From NCBI RefSeq assembly GCF_032193765.1, contig NZ_JAVBIJ010000001.1:1364001-1428000 (forward strand): a stretch of DNA of 64,000 nt, given 5' to 3'. The stretch comes from Rhodoferax potami (lineage in GTDB: Bacteria > Pseudomonadota > Gammaproteobacteria > Burkholderiales > Burkholderiaceae_C). The notes under the pieces were generated by a model. It was not told where the DNA came from. It was given only the letters and a program-made list of their open reading frames with translations, and ran no database searches. Shown piece after piece: positions 61,500 through 64,000 of the stretch (the first letter of the stretch is position 1; each line of letters begins with the position of its first letter). The translations under genes and the position numbers were made by a program.

Positions 61500-62717
61500 A
61501 TGTCCGTTGCACCCCAATCCGTATCCCTGTTTGATAGCCGCCCTTTCTTTGAAAAGGCGCTCACGCATGGCATAGAACACGGCCTGATCGGGCAAGACAA
61601 ACTCGATGCCATCCGGGCCGATGCGCCCAAGGGCATGGTGCAGATCGCGCGCTATTTCGGGACCGAGTACTTGCGGCCCGAATTGGAGCTTGCCAGAGAC
61701 CGCATCGTCAACCTGGTCAGTCTGCATCTGGCCCATAGCACTGAGGGCGACCTCCACCGTGCGGCCGAGCTGCTGCGGGACCACAGCTTTCTCTCCCGCT
61801 CCAAAGCGGGCTCCGACATGCTCAAAGCTCTGATCACCATGCCGCAGACGACCCACTTCGGGATGAACGAGCGCAGCGGCTTTCGCGATGAGCACATTCC
61901 CCTGCTCGCCAAATGGAGCCTCAAAACCCTGACCGAATACCAGATGGAGTTGGCTAGCCGGAGCCGGGCTGCCGCGGTGGTGGATGCGGCCATCTGGATG
62001 GCCGGGCAAATGGGCATGGATGTTGAAGAACTCGAAGAGGCTGGCAAAGACGCAGAAGCCGTCATCCGCACCGCCTTATTGGCCCGCGCCTGCAAACGCA
62101 GCAGCCTGCCCGACTGGGTTACTTTCGAAAAAATGATTCTGGCCTTGCGCAAGCGCTATCTGGCCAAACCTGGCAAGTTGCCGTTGACCGTGCCCGCCGA
62201 TCTTCCTGCCGAATGGACAGAACTGGTGGAGTCCATACGCGACTCAGTCTGGGCAGACTCCGTCAAATGGCTGGAATCTGACCTGTCGGTGCGCAAGCTG
62301 TTTGACCAGACGCCCGCATTCATGGGCCGGTATTTTTGGCTCGAGGACGCCATCCTAGAGGTGGATCAATTCGACAAGAATGTTTCCAAGGCTTGGGCCA
62401 AGGCCACCGGTGGCAATGATGACGAAAGCTCCTTGCTCACCCTGTTCTTGTGCATGGCCGCTGGTAGCCCGGCCAAAACAGTGCTTACCGAAAAGGCAGC
62501 CTCGACCTTGGTAAAGAAGATCCGGAAATCTGGATTGCAGCCCGCCCTGCCCTTGCAGTTCATCGAAGCCAACGCGCCTGCTGAACACCTGGAAGACTAC
62601 GCAAGCCTGTGGAACAACTTTATCGAAGAGTCGAGCGCCACCCTAGCGAGTGACCACGACTACACCTTCAACGATGCAGTGGCGTTAGTGCGCCGCGAAT
62701 GCAACGTCCGCGGCTGA
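61500..62717 (+). CDS. hypothetical protein, fourth of J-domain cluster
   Basis: 405 residues, family not recognised. It is predicted to be mostly helical. FFEKALTHGIEHGLIGQDKL opens the protein, YFGTEYLRPELELARDRIVN follows, and ALRKRYLAKPGKLPLTVPAD lies near the middle. No signal peptide, membrane helix or catalytic motif seen. It ends 12 bases before the convergent hydrolase gene. Its gene order with the J-domain protein and the two acidic proteins suggests one functional unit. Confidence 0.72.
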   Translation: MSVAPQSVSLFDSRPFFEKALTHGIEHGLIGQDKLDAIRADAPKGMVQIARYFGTEYLRPELELARDRIVNLVSLHLAHSTEGDLHRAAELLRDHSFLSRSKAGSDMLKALITMPQTTHFGMNERSGFRDEHIPLLAKWSLKTLTEYQMELASRSRAAAVVDAAIWMAGQMGMDVEELEEAGKDAEAVIRTALLARACKRSSLPDWVTFEKMILALRKRYLAKPGKLPLTVPADLPAEWTELVESIRDSVWADSVKWLESDLSVRKLFDQTPAFMGRYFWLEDAILEVDQFDKNVSKAWAKATGGNDDESSLLTLFLCMAAGSPAKTVLTEKAASTLVKKIRKSGLQPALPLQFIEANAPAEHLEDYASLWNNFIEESSATLASDHDYTFNDAVALVRRECNVRG

Positions 62718-62729
62718 GGTAGAGCCCGC

Positions 62730-63584
62730 TCACACCTGAATGGTAATTTGCGTCTGGATACCGAGGCCATCGATACCGGCACAAACCGTTTGCCCGGCAC
62801 GCAAATAGACGGGCGGCTTTTGCCCCATCCCCACCCCAGGGGGGGTGCCAGTCGAGATCACATCACCGGGCTGCAAGCTCATAAAGCGGCTCAGATAAGC
62901 AATCAAAAAACGAACCCCGTACACCATGGTGGCGGTACTGCCGTTTTGAAAACGCTTGCCATCCACATCCAGCCACATGGAGAGCGCTTGCGGGTCTGGC
63001 ACCTCGTCAGTCGTTACCAACCACGGGCCAAGTGGGCCGAAAGAATCACACCCTTTACCCTTGTCCCAGGTGCCGCCTCGCTCCAATTGATACTCGCGCT
63101 CGGAGACATCGTTGACCACGCAGTACCCGGCAACGTGAGACAGAGCATCAGACTCGTCGATATAGCGCCCCCCTTTTCCGATCACGACGCCTAGCTCGAC
63201 CTCCCAATCGGTTTTGCGCGACCAAGGAGGGATCTGCAGCGGGTCATTGGGCCCTGTGATGGCGCTAGTCCACTTGCTAAACACCACCGGCTCCGGTGGA
63301 ACTTGCATTCCACTTTCGGCGGCATGGTCTGAATAATTGAGACCAATGCATATGAACTTGCCCACCCCACTCACACAAGCCCCCAATCGGAAATCCTTTT
63401 GGGGCACGCCCGGCACCGTGGGTAGCTGTTCCACCTCCAGCAGCGCCAAACGCGCAAGAGTCTCAGGCGCAAGGGCCAAGCCGCCGACATCAGTCAGGTG
63501 CTCTGACAAGCACCGCACACGCCCTGCCGCATCCAGCAAGCCCGGTTTTTCCTGCCCGGGTGCACCATAACGAACAAGCTTCAT
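62730..63584 (-). CDS. fumarylacetoacetate hydrolase-family protein
   Basis: FAH-fold hydrolase or decarboxylase of 2-oxo acids, 284 residues. A short N-terminal domain, then FICIGLNYSDHAAESGMQVP near 83-102 and metal-binding DWEVELGVVIGKGGRYI (Glu residues near 132) with NDVSEREYQLERGGTWDKGK. The GTPPGVGMGQKPP-type loop comes near the end. Family reactions include acylpyruvate hydrolysis and oxaloacetate decarboxylation; the substrate is not known. Single gene, divergent from the CheW-type gene. Confidence 0.9.
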   Translation of the reverse strand: MKLVRYGAPGQEKPGLLDAAGRVRCLSEHLTDVGGLALAPETLARLALLEVEQLPTVPGVPQKDFRLGACVSGVGKFICIGLNYSDHAAESGMQVPPEPVVFSKWTSAITGPNDPLQIPPWSRKTDWEVELGVVIGKGGRYIDESDALSHVAGYCVVNDVSEREYQLERGGTWDKGKGCDSFGPLGPWLVTTDEVPDPQALSMWLDVDGKRFQNGSTATMVYGVRFLIAYLSRFMSLQPGDVISTGTPPGVGMGQKPPVYLRAGQTVCAGIDGLGIQTQITIQV

Positions 63585-63726
63585 GACATTCCTTGGTTAA
63601 CACATCACACAATCGGGGTATTCTGCCCCGCTCTTGCCAAAATTTCGGACTCGGGCTCCGCTCCTTGTAGTACCCCCACGATAAGGGGTAAAGTGAGGGA
63701 CACTCAACCCCTTTTCCGGCGAGACC

Positions 63727-64000
63727 ATGAGCCCCCAACTCAACAGCAAACCATCTACACACAGCAGCCAGGCGGCTGAGAGCAAATTCCAGCTCCTGCT
63801 GTTCCGCCTCGGGGACTCGACCGGCAGCGAGCGCAGCGAGCTATTCGGCATCAATGTGTTCAAGGTGCGCGAAATCGTGGTGGCGCCTGAAATCACCAGC
63901 ATCGTGAATGCACCACAACACGCCCTCGGGCTGGCCAATGTGCGCGGGCAATTGATTCCGGTGATCAACCTGCCTGCACTCGCGGGCTGTGTCCCGAAAA
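63727..64000 (+). CDS. CheW-domain chemotaxis protein (CheV-like), 3' end cut
   Basis: The first 91 residues are visible. After a Ser/Gln-rich lead (MSPQLNSKPSTHSSQAAESK), the CheW fold begins: FQLLLFRLGDS, LFGINVFKVREIVVAPEITS, GLANVRGQLIPVINLPAL. The PxxIxxxxxxxHAxGLxNVRG pattern and the separated start are usual for CheV (CheW plus receiver), but the C-terminus lies outside the window, so plain CheW cannot be excluded. Confidence 0.8.
   Translation, partial: MSPQLNSKPSTHSSQAAESKFQLLLFRLGDSTGSERSELFGINVFKVREIVVAPEITSIVNAPQHALGLANVRGQLIPVINLPALAGCVPK

Noticed and set aside
1..64000. Mobile elements, CRISPR arrays, prophage or restriction/defence islands
   Set aside because: No transposase, integrase, phage or cas-like frame, and no regularly spaced repeats; the window looks like stable core chromosome apart from the short dispersed repeats.

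Overview
The window reads as chromosomal backbone of a betaproteobacterium of the order Burkholderiales, most likely family Comamonadaceae (Rhodoferax/Polaromonas/Acidovorax-like). The grounds are gene order (typA-truB-rbfA-infB-nusA-rimP; pepA-holC beside lptF-lptG; cysI-DUF934-cysH-cysD-cysN), high-GC codon use, and a dispersed GCTAN(n)TAGC repeat that I recall from that family. The genus call is inference. I see no insertion sequence, prophage, CRISPR array or rRNA.

Layout. 1-1894 (-): a DMT-family exporter and a truncated 3-hydroxyisobutyryl-CoA hydrolase. 2017-10346 (-): a translation/transcription block, rimP, nusA, infB, rbfA, truB, typA, with a hairpin-plus-U-run just in front of rimP. 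10481-15933 (-): a yejABEF-type peptide ABC importer. 15976-16761 (+): fabI, sharing a bidirectional terminator with a convergent Orn/Lys/Arg decarboxylase. 19280-20626 (+): an NfeD/SPFH membrane pair. 20686-23109 (-): tRNA-Ser(GGA), a small unknown gene, holC, pepA. 23133-29797 (+): lptF, lptG, cbiX, cysB, an aminotransferase, a secreted PQQ-type sugar dehydrogenase and an unknown. 29824-33981 (-): a giant HrpA helicase carrying two copies of an in-frame palindromic insert. 34029-38823: argA, dsbB, yggX, an mnmC whose methyltransferase half looks dead, and a receiver-like unknown.

38848-48563 is a nucleoside uptake and salvage locus: a BMP-family ABC importer, pseudouridine kinase and pseudouridine-5'-phosphate glycosidase (psuK, psuG), a ribokinase, an inosine/uridine-type nucleoside hydrolase and a 2OG-Fe(II) oxygenase. 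48882-50994 (-) holds a CNNM/CBS membrane protein with a small lipoprotein and a small membrane protein. 51107-59634 is an assimilatory sulfur island. A cysteine-free Rrf2 regulator faces a TauE-like permease, cysI, DUF934, cysH, cysD and cysN; fdxA and a ferredoxin-NADP reductase follow directly and could feed electrons to CysI, since no cysJ is present. 59704 is tRNA-Asn. 59858-62717 is a four-gene run of unknown function led by a bare J-domain protein. The window ends with an FAH-family hydrolase (-) and the start of a CheW-domain chemotaxis protein (+).

The most unusual signals are sequence elements rather than gene families. One is a ~50-bp GCTAN(n)TAGC repeat found between genes and in frame inside at least seven of them, including two cys genes at their N-termini. 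The other is a 68-bp palindromic insert present twice in hrpA, exactly 1500 bp apart, whose flanks are self-complementary but differ between the copies. Further leads are the degenerate MnmC domain, the cysteine-free Rrf2 regulator beside the cys genes, and the J-domain gene cluster.
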